Shown: positions 1 through 7,886 of the stretch, piece after piece
Layout: each line of letters starts with the position of its first letter
How positions within the stretch are numbered: the stretch's first letter is position 1
From: an uncultured Bacilli bacterium
Lineage (GTDB): Bacteria; Bacillota_I; Bacilli_A; RF39; UBA660
Reading direction: 5' to 3'
NCBI GenBank assembly: GCA_944345045.1
Contig: CALVMI010000073.1
Location: forward strand, 1-11,274
DNA length: 11,274 bases
Notes under the pieces: generated by a model
Seen by the model: the letters and a program-made list of their open reading frames with translations, nothing else
The model's database searches: none
Told to the model about the DNA's origin: nothing
Made by a program: the position numbers and the translations under genes

Positions 1-217
1 TCGAATTCATATCCATAGTCTTTAACTTTTCAGTTAAAACATTCATCGTATCTTTAGGAACTCCTGCATTTAGATATTTACTCCAAGCATTCTGATCATT
101 TCCATAAATATCATAAATTTCATAAAAGTTCTGCCAACTCATTTCCTTAGATTTAATATAATCAAGCAATTCCGGATGTTGTCTCGCAAAATTTTTAAAT
201 TCTTCTTTCTTATCCAT
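1..217 (-). CDS. ylbD: YlbD-like spore coat protein, 5' part (runs off window)
   Basis: The first 72 codons of a minus-strand gene are present; the rest lies beyond base 1. The ATG at 217-215 is preceded by a strong Shine-Dalgarno (AGGTGAGG, 4 bases before the start). The visible protein is hydrophilic and starts MDKKEEFKNFARQHPELLDY. It carries a HPEL element near residue 15 and a SWQNFYEIYDIYGND segment with an AWSKY tail around residues 28-48. This order (HPEL, then W..xYE, then G..D..W..Y) is what I recognise in Bacillus YlbD, a putative spore coat protein acting at the spore surface. No signal peptide or membrane segment is visible, as expected for a protein made in the mother cell. No clear terminator lies between the upstream surface-protein gene and this one, so read-through is possible. 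The family call rests on remembered motif similarity. Confidence 0.72.
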   Translation of the reverse strand, partial: MDKKEEFKNFARQHPELLDYIKSKEMSWQNFYEIYDIYGNDQNAWSKYLNAGVPKDTMNVLTEKLKTMDMNS

Positions 218-303
218 GAATCCTCACCTAATATAATATATGTAGAGCCAAAACAATTTAGAAAAACATCAGAGCAATTTTATAAAGGCAAATTATTTTT
301 AAA

Positions 304-489
304 TTACAAACTCAATTGATACGGTGAACTTTCCGTTCCTTCTCCTCCACTAATACGCACGTTAGATGTTAGATATAAGGCGGGGGAAACAGCAACCCTC
401 GTATAGCTCGCATTGAAGCTGCTCACGTACCCAGTACTATCCACAATGAACACGTAGTTCGAATTGTTGGAACGAGAAATTAAGGTCCA
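304..489 (-). other. Compositionally distinct 3' end of the surface-protein gene (possible variable region)
   Basis: By hand count, 311-480 is about 45% GC, while 481-600 of the same gene is about 28%. The shift coincides with codons about 430-487. This segment is rich in C-ending codons (AAC, TAC, AGC, TTC, TCC, CCC, GCC) and in ACG, GTG and GCG, whereas upstream codons end mostly in A or T. A C-rich run lies at 385-399 on the plus strand's complement, just before the conserved ALYLTSNV tail. The change suggests imported sequence, gene conversion between paralogues, or targeted diversification. No template repeat or reverse transcriptase is in the window, so the mechanism is not established. 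Confidence 0.5.
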
Positions 490-1767
490 TTGATAATTTG
501 AACTATCATATAGCCAATCATTATTTTTACAATCACTTACACTTGAACTATTCCAAACCCATAATTCTGTATTTAAACACGTTTCTCTATTTGTTGTACT
601 TCCTCCTGATGTTACATACCCATAGTCACTTGGATACATTAAGCCTATTTTTCCTATCCATTCTGTTGCATGACCACTATATACTACTGTTCCTCTTTCA
701 CGCGTGTAAAATGCTGATGCTGTATTATTTAAAGCACTAGATAATCCTCCTAATTTCCACACAGCATTTCCGATCATTTCTTTTGAAGGACTTGTAATAC
801 TTTCTAAATAGGTTCCATTTAATTCTTCTTGTAAACTTGCTGTACTCCAATCATTTTCATCATTCGTGTCCCATTCCATGCCTTCACTATATAGTTCATT
901 TCTTATTATCTTTAATCTTGTTTCTTTTGTTCCTGTGCCATCATCGATGTTATTCATGACTCCGATGATTCGCCATAATTCATTATTGAAGGATACATAA
1001 TTGTTTGGATTGGCTCCTACATATCTTAAATTGTTATCTGATGTATTATCAAACTTTAATTCATCTGTTTCTCCTTTGGCTAATATCGTGCATGCTCCTG
1101 TATCTGGATTTTGTTCACAGTACGATATAGTATCTACATCTTGTCCTTCATGTACTAGTCCTGTTCCTTCTATTTGATAAGATATGGTTCCATTTATAAT
1201 CGTATTTATTTGACTTTCTTCTAAACTTGTTATGATACTTTCATCTAAATATAAGAAGATACTATATACTACTGTACTTCCTGTTTCCATTTCTTCATCT
1301 TGTATTAAAATTCCTTCTGTTAATTCGCTTACTGTTTTTCCGTTTTCGTATCCACTTACTATTTCTAATGAATCTCCTACTTGTTTTCTTAACACAACTT
1401 TTAAATAACTTGCACCTATTGTATTATCTTCGTTGGCTATAAGTCTTAATGTATAAGCTCCTTTTAAGCTTCCTGTGTTTTGTACACTTAATTTATAATC
1501 ACATGTTCCTAAGTAAAGTGATGTTTCTTCCCCACTCATAGGCATAAAACATTCATTAGAATTTGTATTGGTAATAGTTTGTGAAGAATTTTCATAGGTG
1601 AAGACTAAATCTCCTGCTTCTACTACTTGGTTTTCACTATTACCATTTACTCTAAAAAACATGGCATAAGATAGACTTAAAACAACTATCGTTAAACAAA
1701 TAATGATATAACTAGCTAATTTCGTTTCTCTTTTAAAAATATTTTTAAAACTTAAATTTTCGTTCAT
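304..1767 (-). CDS. Membrane-anchored surface protein, TasA/camelysin-like N-terminal half with a lectin-like C-terminal domain
   Basis: The product has 487 residues. A basic N-terminus (KRETK, 12-16) precedes a hydrophobic segment at about 17-38 ending SYAMFF, followed by NxxxEAGDL. This resembles the export signal and first strand of TasA/CalY (camelysin) proteins, which are processed by SipW-type signal peptidases. Residues about 40-205 look like a beta-rich domain (SVQNTGSLKGAYTLRL). A Cys-containing linker leads to a C-terminal domain from about residue 255: NNELWRIIG, SDYGYVTSGGSTTNRETCL, DCKNNDWL, QWTLISRS, then SPALYLTSNV and a final GEGTESSPYQL. That pattern recalls C-type-lectin/DUF6273-like domains of gut Bacillota surface proteins. 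No LPXTG motif is present, so anchoring would be by the N-terminal helix unless it is cleaved. The start at 1767 has AGGTGAG five bases upstream and a promoter at 1795-1823. The last ~60 codons differ in composition from the rest. The ligand and function are unknown. Confidence 0.8.
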   Translation of the reverse strand: MNENLSFKNIFKRETKLASYIIICLTIVVLSLSYAMFFRVNGNSENQVVEAGDLVFTYENSSQTITNTNSNECFMPMSGEETSLYLGTCDYKLSVQNTGSLKGAYTLRLIANEDNTIGASYLKVVLRKQVGDSLEIVSGYENGKTVSELTEGILIQDEEMETGSTVVYSIFLYLDESIITSLEESQINTIINGTISYQIEGTGLVHEGQDVDTISYCEQNPDTGACTILAKGETDELKFDNTSDNNLRYVGANPNNYVSFNNELWRIIGVMNNIDDGTGTKETRLKIIRNELYSEGMEWDTNDENDWSTASLQEELNGTYLESITSPSKEMIGNAVWKLGGLSSALNNTASAFYTRERGTVVYSGHATEWIGKIGLMYPSDYGYVTSGGSTTNRETCLNTELWVWNSSSVSDCKNNDWLYDSSNYQWTLISRSNNSNYVFIVDSTGYVSSFNASYTRVAVSPALYLTSNVRISGGEGTESSPYQLSL

Positions 1768-1794
1768 CTAATCTCACCTATTTTTTCTATATTT

Positions 1795-1823
1795 ATTATA
1801 ACCTGTTTTTTGGATTTTTAAAA
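1795..1823 (-). promoter_or_regulatory. Sigma-A-like promoter of the surface-protein gene
   Basis: On the minus strand a perfect TATAAT -10 (1800-1795) lies about 28 bp before the start codon. The hexamer 17 bp upstream is TTTTAA, only 3/6 to TTGACA, so the -35 is weak. It lies downstream of the parC terminator, which supports independent transcription. Confidence 0.55.
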
Positions 1824-1875
1824 GTTATAAATTGAATCTTAAATTTTTTTGTTTAATTAAAAATACTTAAATTAC

Positions 1876-1899
1876 AAAAAAGAAGCTTTTTCAAGCTTC
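1876..1899 (-). terminator. Intrinsic terminator after parC
   Basis: A perfect 7-bp stem (GAAGCTT/AAGCTTC, arms 1893-1899 and 1882-1888) with a 4-base loop is followed on the minus strand by six T (1881-1876). It begins 5 bp past the parC stop codon and ends the parE-parC unit. Confidence 0.85.
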
Positions 1900-1903
1900 A
1901 ATG

Positions 1904-4372
1904 TTATAATTTAAAATCATCTAATTCAAATTCCTCTTGTTTAGAAACAGGTGCCTTTTCTTCCTTTTTTTCTAATTCTACAGTTAATAAAATATTTTTG
2001 ATTTCTTTTTTAGAAAGTGTTGAACCCGTACTTTGTAAATCCATAATTGGAATTTCACTATTTTTAATTTCCTTTACACCATCTTCTGTAACATAAGAAA
2101 TCTCACTTTTAGAAGTAGTTGGAAGAGCCATTAAAATAGCATATGGTGAAGTCTTCACTTTTTTAAGTAAAGAATTTCCTCTTTTAGCGCGACCAGTTTC
2201 TTCTAATTCACTTACCTTAATTCGTTTAGCCGTTGATTTATCTGTGAAAATAGTAACATATTCTTCATTTGTAAGCGTTAAAACAGTTACAACTTCATCA
2301 TCTTTTAAGTTCATTGCCTTAACACCTGATCCACGAACACCAACAATTGGAACTTCTACTTTATTAAACTTACAATAATATCCATTTTTTGAAACTAATA
2401 AAAGATTCGTATTCGCTTTAGTTATGGATACAACTTCATCTTGCTCTTTCAATTTCATCGAAATCATTGCTTTAGAAGTTCTAGATACCTCATAATCTTT
2501 GGCCTTTGTTCTCTTAATCATTCCCATTTTTGTCACAGAAACAATTTCATCATCAGCATTATAAATACATGAGAAAATAACTTTTTCATCAGCTCGAAGA
2601 GAAACAATATTATTAACATGTTTTCCAAGCTCTTTCCATTTTCCCTCTGGAATTTTATGAACAGGCAAGAAAATATAATTTCCCATATTGGTAAACATCA
2701 AAATAGAATCTAGAGTCGTAACATCAAACAAATTTGTAATAAAGTCTCCAGGTTTCATTGTTGGTTCTTCACTATTTGATTGATATGCTTTCATACTTAC
2801 TCTTTTAACATATCCTTCGTTTGTAACAACTACAACAACGTTTTCTTTTGGAATCATACTCTTCATATCTAATTTGATTTCTGTAACTTCATCTTTAATC
2901 TCAGTTCGTCTAGGATTAGCATATTCTTTTTTGATTTGTTTCAATTCTGTTTTAATAACATACTTTAATGCCTCTTCATTTTGTAAAATTTGTTCCCAAA
3001 CATGCATATTCTTAGAAAGTTCTTCCATTCTTTTTTGAATATCTAAAATATCGGTATTCGTTAAACGATATAATTGTAATTCAACAATAGCTTTGGCTTG
3101 TTCATAAGTAAAAGCATACTTTTCTACTAAATTGTCAATAGCATTACTTTTATTTTTACTCGCCCGAATAGTCGCGATTACTTCATCTAAAATGGAAATA
3201 GCTTTAATTAATCCTTCCAAAATATGATAATCTTTTTTGGCAGCCTCTAAATCAAATCTTGTTCGTCTAGTAATAACTTCTTTTTGATGGGCAATAAAAG
3301 CATCCAAAATTTCTAAAATTCCGACAAGTTTAGGTCTTCTATTAACAATCGCGACCATATTAAAATTATAATTAATTTGTAAATCTGTATTTTTAAGCAA
3401 ATAGTTTAAAATAAGATCTGCATTGGCATTACTTTTTAAATCTATGACCAATCTTGCCATATTTTGCGTATCAGACTCATCTATAACATCGTTAATACCT
3501 TCAACTTTTTTATCTAATTTAATATCCGTAATTTTTTTAATTAATTGTTCTTTAACAACTTCATAAGGAATGGAATGAACAATAATTTGTTTTTTAGATC
3601 CTTTTGTAACAATTTCCGTTTTAGCTTTTAAAATTACTTTACCTTTTCCTGTTTGATAAGCATCAATAAGACCTTGTTTTCCTTCAACAATTCCGCCAGT
3701 TGGAAAATCAGGTCCTGGCAAAATAGCCATAATCGTATCTAACTTACAATTTGGTGAATCAATTCGTTTGATTGTTGCATCAATAACTTCTCCTAAATTA
3801 TGAGTCGGAATATTTGTTGCATAACCAGCCGAGATTCCCGTAGAACCATTTACAAGCAAATTTGGAAAACCAGCTGGCAAAACAGTAGGTTCTAAAGTTG
3901 TGTCATCAAAATTATAAGCCATTTCTACAGTATTTTTTTTAATAGAATTAAGCATAACTCCCGCGAATTTAGAAAGTCTAGCTTCCGTATAACGCATCGC
4001 GGCTGGACCATCACCATCAATAGAACCATTATTTCCATGAATATCAATAAGTTTTTCACGCATTTTCCAAGCCTGGGACATTCTTATTAAAGCATCGTAT
4101 ATAGAAGAATCACCATGAGGGTGAAAATTACCCATAATTTCTCCAACTGCTTTAGCACTTTTCCGGTAAGGTTTATCATAAGTATATCCAGATAAATACA
4201 TTCCGTATAAAATTCTTCTTTGAACTGGTTTTAGTCCATCACGAACATCTGGCAAAGCTCTTTCTTGAATGATTTCTTTAGCATACTTTCCAAAACAATC
4301 ACCCATAATTTCTTCTAAACTATATTCATAAATTTTTTCAATAATAGTTTTCTCTTCCTTCTTCTTCGCCAT
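1904..4372 (-). CDS. parC: DNA topoisomerase IV subunit A (ParC)
   Basis: Breakage-reunion subunit of topoisomerase IV, which with ParE decatenates replicated chromosomes. I chose the ATG at 4372 (MAKKKEEK, 822 aa) over the in-frame ATG at 4393. It has AGGAAGTGA at suitable spacing, and it leaves a 4-bp gap after the parE stop instead of an overlap. Visible landmarks, numbered from 4372: ALPDVRDGLKPVQRRIL (39-55), the quinolone-determining segment GNFHPHGDSSIYDA (81-94), and AAMRYTEAR with catalytic Tyr128. Also present are LLVNGSTGISAGYATNIP, KGPDFPTGG-type LPGPDFPTGG, and IVELQLYRLTN in the coiled-coil gate region. The C-terminal third shows beta-pinwheel blade repeats and no GyrA box (QRRGGKG-like), which favours ParC over GyrA. 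It ends in an acidic tail. Quinolone positions are Ser89 (E. coli ParC Ser80 equivalent) and Asp93 (Glu84 equivalent), so no classic resistance change is seen. It is co-transcribed with and probably translationally coupled to parE. Confidence 0.96.
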   Translation of the reverse strand: MAKKKEEKTIIEKIYEYSLEEIMGDCFGKYAKEIIQERALPDVRDGLKPVQRRILYGMYLSGYTYDKPYRKSAKAVGEIMGNFHPHGDSSIYDALIRMSQAWKMREKLIDIHGNNGSIDGDGPAAMRYTEARLSKFAGVMLNSIKKNTVEMAYNFDDTTLEPTVLPAGFPNLLVNGSTGISAGYATNIPTHNLGEVIDATIKRIDSPNCKLDTIMAILPGPDFPTGGIVEGKQGLIDAYQTGKGKVILKAKTEIVTKGSKKQIIVHSIPYEVVKEQLIKKITDIKLDKKVEGINDVIDESDTQNMARLVIDLKSNANADLILNYLLKNTDLQINYNFNMVAIVNRRPKLVGILEILDAFIAHQKEVITRRTRFDLEAAKKDYHILEGLIKAISILDEVIATIRASKNKSNAIDNLVEKYAFTYEQAKAIVELQLYRLTNTDILDIQKRMEELSKNMHVWEQILQNEEALKYVIKTELKQIKKEYANPRRTEIKDEVTEIKLDMKSMIPKENVVVVVTNEGYVKRVSMKAYQSNSEEPTMKPGDFITNLFDVTTLDSILMFTNMGNYIFLPVHKIPEGKWKELGKHVNNIVSLRADEKVIFSCIYNADDEIVSVTKMGMIKRTKAKDYEVSRTSKAMISMKLKEQDEVVSITKANTNLLLVSKNGYYCKFNKVEVPIVGVRGSGVKAMNLKDDEVVTVLTLTNEEYVTIFTDKSTAKRIKVSELEETGRAKRGNSLLKKVKTSPYAILMALPTTSKSEISYVTEDGVKEIKNSEIPIMDLQSTGSTLSKKEIKNILLTVELEKKEEKAPVSKQEEFELDDFKL

Positions 4373-4376
4373 ATTA

Positions 4377-6290
4377 TCACTTCCTAAAATCATCTTCTAA
4401 TGTAAAGTCAACATTTTCATTAATCCATTCTTTTCGGGGCGCAACTTCATCACCCATTAAAACATGAATTCTTTTCTCAGCTAAGGCAGCATCTGTGATA
4501 GATACCCGCATAAGTCTTCTGTTTTTCGGATCCATCGTTGTTTCATAAAGTTCATCGGGATCCATTTCACCTAAACCTTTAAATCTTTGCACTTTATAGT
4601 TTCCTTTTAACGTTTTCTTTTTTTCTTCTAATTCTTCATCTGTTGCAATATACTCTTTTCCTTTACTTGTTTCAATAGCATACAACGGTGGTGTAGCTAC
4701 ATAAAGCATTCCTTGCTCAATTAAAGGACGCATAAAACGATAAAAGAAAGTAATTAAAAGAATTTGGATATGTGAACCATCAACATCAGCATCGGTCATA
4801 ATAATAACTTTTCCATAATTAGATTCTGTATAATCGAAACTTTGTCCAAGACCAGCTCCAATCGCATATTCAATTTGTCTAAGTTCAGCATTTGCTTCAA
4901 TTTCATGTTGACTAGCTTTTTCACAATTTAAAACTTTACCACGCAAAGGCAAAATAGCTTGGGTTTCTCTATTACGAACAGGTTTTGCTGAGCCACCAGC
5001 AGAATCTCCCTCGACTAAAAAAAGTTCATTTTTAGCATAATCTTTACCAGTTGCTTTAGCAAGCTTTTCACTTAATACTCTTTCTTTATTATTTTTTCCA
5101 TTTCCTTTTCTAACTTGTTCTCTTGCTTTTCTTGCCGCTTCTCTTGCTTCTTTACTTTTTTGAGCTTTTTCTAAAATACTCAACGCAATTTCTTTATTTT
5201 CTTCTAAAAAGAATTTAATATTTTCATACGTAATACTTTCGGTAACACTTCTTGCTTCAGGAGTACCAAGTTTCCCTTTTGTCTGTCCTTCAAATTGCAA
5301 CAAATCTTCAGGAATTTTAACAGAAATAATCGCACTTAACCCTTCACGAACATCGCTACCATCTAAACTAGCATCTTTTCCTTTTAAAAGATTATTGGAT
5401 TTAGCATAATCATTAAAAGCTTTGGTAATTCCCGTTTTAAAACCTACTTCGTGAGTACCACCATCACCCGTTTTAACGTTATTAACAAAAGATAATATTT
5501 GTTCATTATAAGAATCGGTATACTGCATCGCAATTTCCACATCAATTTTATTTTTTGTACTAGCAAAATGAATAGGTTTATGCAAAACATTTCTATTTTC
5601 ATTAATATATTCTACAAAAGATATAATTCCATTCTCATAATGATACTTAGCACTTAAATTATCTTCTTCATCAATAACTTCAATAGTCACATTAGAAAGT
5701 AAAAATGCACTTTCTTGCATTCTTTCACAAATTGTTGTAAAAGAAAAAGTACAATTTTTAAAAATTTCTTTATCTGGTAAAAAAGTAACAATCGTTCCAG
5801 TTTTTTTAGATTCACCAATTGTTTTTAAAGGACTTAAAACTTTCCCACCATCATGGAATTTAATTTGACTAATCTTTCCTTCACGATAAATCGTAACTTC
5901 CATATAACTAGATAAAGCATTAACAACACTGGCACCTACACCATGAAGTCCTCCAGAAACTTTATAACCAGCTTCTTCAAACTTTCCACCAGCATGCAAA
6001 ATAGTATAAATGACTTCTGGCGTACTCTTTCCACTTTCATGTTTGCCAATAGGCACACCACGGCCATTATCCGCAACTGTCACAGAACCATCTTTATGTA
6101 AAAGAATTTTAATATAATCCCCATAGCCATTGATAACTTCATCAATACCGTTATCCACAATTTCCCAAACTAAGTGGTGCATACCTCTTTTATCTGTTGA
6201 ACCTATATACATACCGGGTCTTTTACGTACTGCTTCTAGACCTTCCAAAATTTTTATCGAATGTTCATCATAAGTATTTTTGCTTGCCAT
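4377..6290 (-). CDS. parE: DNA topoisomerase IV subunit B (ParE)
   Basis: ATPase subunit of topoisomerase IV and partner of ParC. I chose the ATG at 6290 (MASKNTYDEH, 637 aa). It has GGTGAG four bases upstream, and in-frame ATGs at 6302 and 6317 lie at or before the predicted transcription start. Landmarks: LEAVRKRPGMYIGST (18-32), EIVDN with catalytic Glu43 and Mg-binding Asn47, DNGRG (Asp74), and GGLHGVGASVVNALS of the GHKL ATP lid (about 114-128). The transducer domain carries FVNNVKTGDGGTHE and EGQTKGKLG; QTKGKLG, together with overall similarity to Bacillus ParE, separates it from GyrB (QTKTKLG). The TOPRIM domain has VEGDSAGGSA and TDADVDGSH, followed by RFKGLGEMDPDEL and MGDEVAPRKEWI. 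All catalytic residues are present. It stops at TGA four bases before parC and is first in a two-gene unit with its own promoter. Confidence 0.96.
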   Translation of the reverse strand: MASKNTYDEHSIKILEGLEAVRKRPGMYIGSTDKRGMHHLVWEIVDNGIDEVINGYGDYIKILLHKDGSVTVADNGRGVPIGKHESGKSTPEVIYTILHAGGKFEEAGYKVSGGLHGVGASVVNALSSYMEVTIYREGKISQIKFHDGGKVLSPLKTIGESKKTGTIVTFLPDKEIFKNCTFSFTTICERMQESAFLLSNVTIEVIDEEDNLSAKYHYENGIISFVEYINENRNVLHKPIHFASTKNKIDVEIAMQYTDSYNEQILSFVNNVKTGDGGTHEVGFKTGITKAFNDYAKSNNLLKGKDASLDGSDVREGLSAIISVKIPEDLLQFEGQTKGKLGTPEARSVTESITYENIKFFLEENKEIALSILEKAQKSKEAREAARKAREQVRKGNGKNNKERVLSEKLAKATGKDYAKNELFLVEGDSAGGSAKPVRNRETQAILPLRGKVLNCEKASQHEIEANAELRQIEYAIGAGLGQSFDYTESNYGKVIIMTDADVDGSHIQILLITFFYRFMRPLIEQGMLYVATPPLYAIETSKGKEYIATDEELEEKKKTLKGNYKVQRFKGLGEMDPDELYETTMDPKNRRLMRVSITDAALAEKRIHVLMGDEVAPRKEWINENVDFTLEDDFRK

Positions 6291-6307
6291 ACTACTCACC
6301 ATAAGAA

Positions 6308-6337
6308 AGTATAACATAAATTTTTCCTTTACGTAAA
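6308..6337 (-). promoter_or_regulatory. Extended -10 promoter of parE-parC with overlapping 12-bp palindrome
   Basis: The minus strand has TGT directly before TATACT (6313-6308, 5/6 to consensus, TGn extended -10). TTTACG (6337-6332, 4/6) lies 18 bp upstream as -35. The predicted start near 6301 gives a leader of only about ten bases, which supports the 6290 start codon. A perfect palindrome CTTTACGTAAAG (6327-6338) covers the -35 and could be an operator. It is AT-rich and short, so this is weak evidence. Confidence 0.55.
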
Positions 6338-6453
6338 GTTCTAAAAGTCAAAAAGGTGTCTAGAAAACAGTGTTTTTAAAAGAAATAAAGACTTTTAACA
6401 AAATATTTTATAACAAAACTGTACAATATTAAATTAAATAGAAACAATTATCT

Positions 6454-6485
6454 AAAAAAATTACCATGATTTCTCATAGTAATTT
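6454..6485 (-). terminator. Intrinsic terminator after enolase
   Basis: A 12-bp stem (arms 6474-6485 and 6458-6469) has a GAAA tetraloop and a single G-U wobble that pairs only in minus-strand RNA. It is followed by a run of seven T (6460-6454) partly shared with the stem. It starts 3 bp past the eno stop codon. The remaining ~115 bp up to the parE promoter is AT-rich and shows no gene. Confidence 0.9.
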
Positions 6486-6488
6486 ATT

Positions 6489-7787
6489 TCAATTTTTATG
6501 TAAATTATAAAAAGCATTCATTCCTTCATAAATAGCTTCATTTTCTAGCTCTTCTTCAATTCGCATCAATTCATTATATTTAGCTATTCGGTCAGTCCGT
6601 GACAAAGAGCCTGTTTTAATTTGACCAGTATTTAAAGCGACAGCAATATGAGCAATTGTCGTATCTTCAGTTTCACCAGAACGATGGGAAACAATCGCCG
6701 TATAACCGTGTTTTTTAGCCATTTCAATTGCATCAATCGTTTCAGTAACAGTTCCAATTTGATTTACTTTAATCAAGATCGAATTCGCAATACCTTTTTG
6801 TATTCCTTCTTGCAAAATACTAGGATTCGTTACAAACAAATCATCACCAACTAATTGAATTTTCTTTCCTAATTTATCTGTTAACTTTTTCCATCCTTCC
6901 CAATCTCTTTCACCTAAACCATCTTCAATCGAAATAATTGGATATTTTTCTACTAATTCTTCATACCAAGCGATCATTTCATCAGTTGTTTTACTACCAC
7001 CTTGGCTTTTTACTAAATCATACATTTTTGTTTCTTTATTATAAAATTCACTAGCTGCAACATCCATAGCAATACAAATATCTTTTCCAGGAACATAACC
7101 TGCACTTTTTATAGCTTCCATAATACACTTTAAAGGTTCTTCGTTATCTTTTAGATTTGGTGCAAAACCACCTTCATCACCAACAGCAGTAACTTCTCCT
7201 CTATTTTTCAAAACGGTTTTTAAATGATGAAAAACTTCGCTTCCCATACGTACAGCTTCATGAATATTTTTAGCGCCTACTGGCATGATCATAAATTCTT
7301 GAAAATCAACTGAACTATCAGCATGACTCCCGCCATTTAATACATTCATCATCGGAACAGGTAAAACTTTAGCATTTGAACCTCCCAAATAACGATATAA
7401 AGGTAGTCCATAAAAGTCAGCCGCAGCATGTAAAACAGCCAAACTGATTCCTAAAATAGCATTTGCTCCATATTTAGATTTATCTTTAGTACCATCAGCT
7501 TCAATCAAAGCTTCATCGATCGCTGCTTGATCGGTAACATCCATTCCAATGACAACATCTTTTAAAATTGTATTTACATTTTCTACCGCTTGTAAAACTC
7601 CTTTTCCTAAATATCTTTTCGGATCATTATCTCGAAGTTCTAAAGCTTCTTTTTCTCCTGTCGAAGCGCCACTTGGAACAATCGCTCTTCCATAAGCTCC
7701 ACTTTCAGTATAAACTTCTACTTCTACAGTAGGATTTCCTCTTGAATCAAGAACTTCTCGTCCATGCACTTCAATTATTCTAGACAT
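6489..7787 (-). CDS. eno: Enolase (phosphopyruvate hydratase)
   Basis: Cytosolic glycolytic enzyme interconverting 2-phosphoglycerate and phosphoenolpyruvate. It has 432 aa, the usual bacterial length, and starts MSRIIEVHGREVLDSRGNPT. Landmarks: the SGASTG loop (39-44), GGSHA with His155, QEFM with Glu164, and GDEGG with Glu205. The Mg ligands are Asp242 (AMDVAAS), Glu288 (SIEDG) and Asp315 (GDDLF). Catalytic Lys340 sits in LIKVNQIGT, followed by SHRSGETED (367-375) and Lys391 in KTGSLSR. All active-site residues are intact. It is transcribed alone: a terminator for truB lies just upstream and a strong terminator just downstream, and no other glycolytic gene is adjacent. The ATG at 7787 is preceded by GAAGGG about ten bases upstream, and no alternative start is better placed. 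Confidence 0.98.
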   Translation of the reverse strand: MSRIIEVHGREVLDSRGNPTVEVEVYTESGAYGRAIVPSGASTGEKEALELRDNDPKRYLGKGVLQAVENVNTILKDVVIGMDVTDQAAIDEALIEADGTKDKSKYGANAILGISLAVLHAAADFYGLPLYRYLGGSNAKVLPVPMMNVLNGGSHADSSVDFQEFMIMPVGAKNIHEAVRMGSEVFHHLKTVLKNRGEVTAVGDEGGFAPNLKDNEEPLKCIMEAIKSAGYVPGKDICIAMDVAASEFYNKETKMYDLVKSQGGSKTTDEMIAWYEELVEKYPIISIEDGLGERDWEGWKKLTDKLGKKIQLVGDDLFVTNPSILQEGIQKGIANSILIKVNQIGTVTETIDAIEMAKKHGYTAIVSHRSGETEDTTIAHIAVALNTGQIKTGSLSRTDRIAKYNELMRIEEELENEAIYEGMNAFYNLHKN

Positions 7788-7810
7788 ATTTTCACTTTCC
7801 CTTCGGTATT

Positions 7811-7821
7811 ATTTTATCATA
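7811..7821 (-). promoter_or_regulatory. Probable -10 region of the eno promoter
   Basis: Only about 46 bp separate the truB terminator tract from the eno start, so an eno promoter is expected here. On the minus strand TATGAT (7821-7816) and the overlapping TAAAAT (7816-7811) are the candidates. A -35 would fall inside the terminator T-tract or hairpin (TTCAAT with 18-bp spacing, 3/6). The location is inferred more from context than from match quality. Confidence 0.35.
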
Positions 7822-7833
7822 TTTTTAGCAAAG

Positions 7834-7862
7834 AAAAAAATTGAAGCAATTTCCTTCAACTT
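7834..7862 (-). terminator. Intrinsic terminator after truB
   Basis: A 9-bp stem with one U-G wobble (arms 7854-7862 and 7838-7846) and a 7-base loop is followed by T7 on the minus strand (7840-7834), part of which is in the stem. It lies about 25 bp after the truB stop and closes the RSH-truB unit before eno. Confidence 0.8.
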
Positions 7863-7886
7863 ATTTCTTCTATTTTGACACATAAT

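Noticed and set aside
234..242. CATATATTA before ylbD as a sigma-E/sigma-K -10 element
   Set aside because: It fits CATAnnnTA, but no matching -35 (AC or ATA type) was found at proper spacing, and such strings are common in AT-rich DNA.
498..740. 80-codon open frame on the plus strand inside the surface-protein gene
   Set aside because: It lies wholly antisense to a well-supported gene, has a low-complexity His/Leu/Tyr-rich product, and no ribosome binding site was seen.
1904..6290. Gyrase (gyrB-gyrA) instead of topoisomerase IV
   Set aside because: QTKGKLG in the B subunit, absence of a GyrA box, and closer similarity to Bacillus ParE/ParC favour topoisomerase IV.
6291..6317. Upstream ATG start for ParE (MLYFLMVSS...)
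   Set aside because: It overlaps the predicted -10 element and transcription start; the ATG at 6290 has the ribosome binding site and fits family N-termini.
6648..6854. 68-codon open frame on the plus strand inside eno
   Set aside because: It is antisense to a complete, highly conserved enolase and its product resembles no known family.
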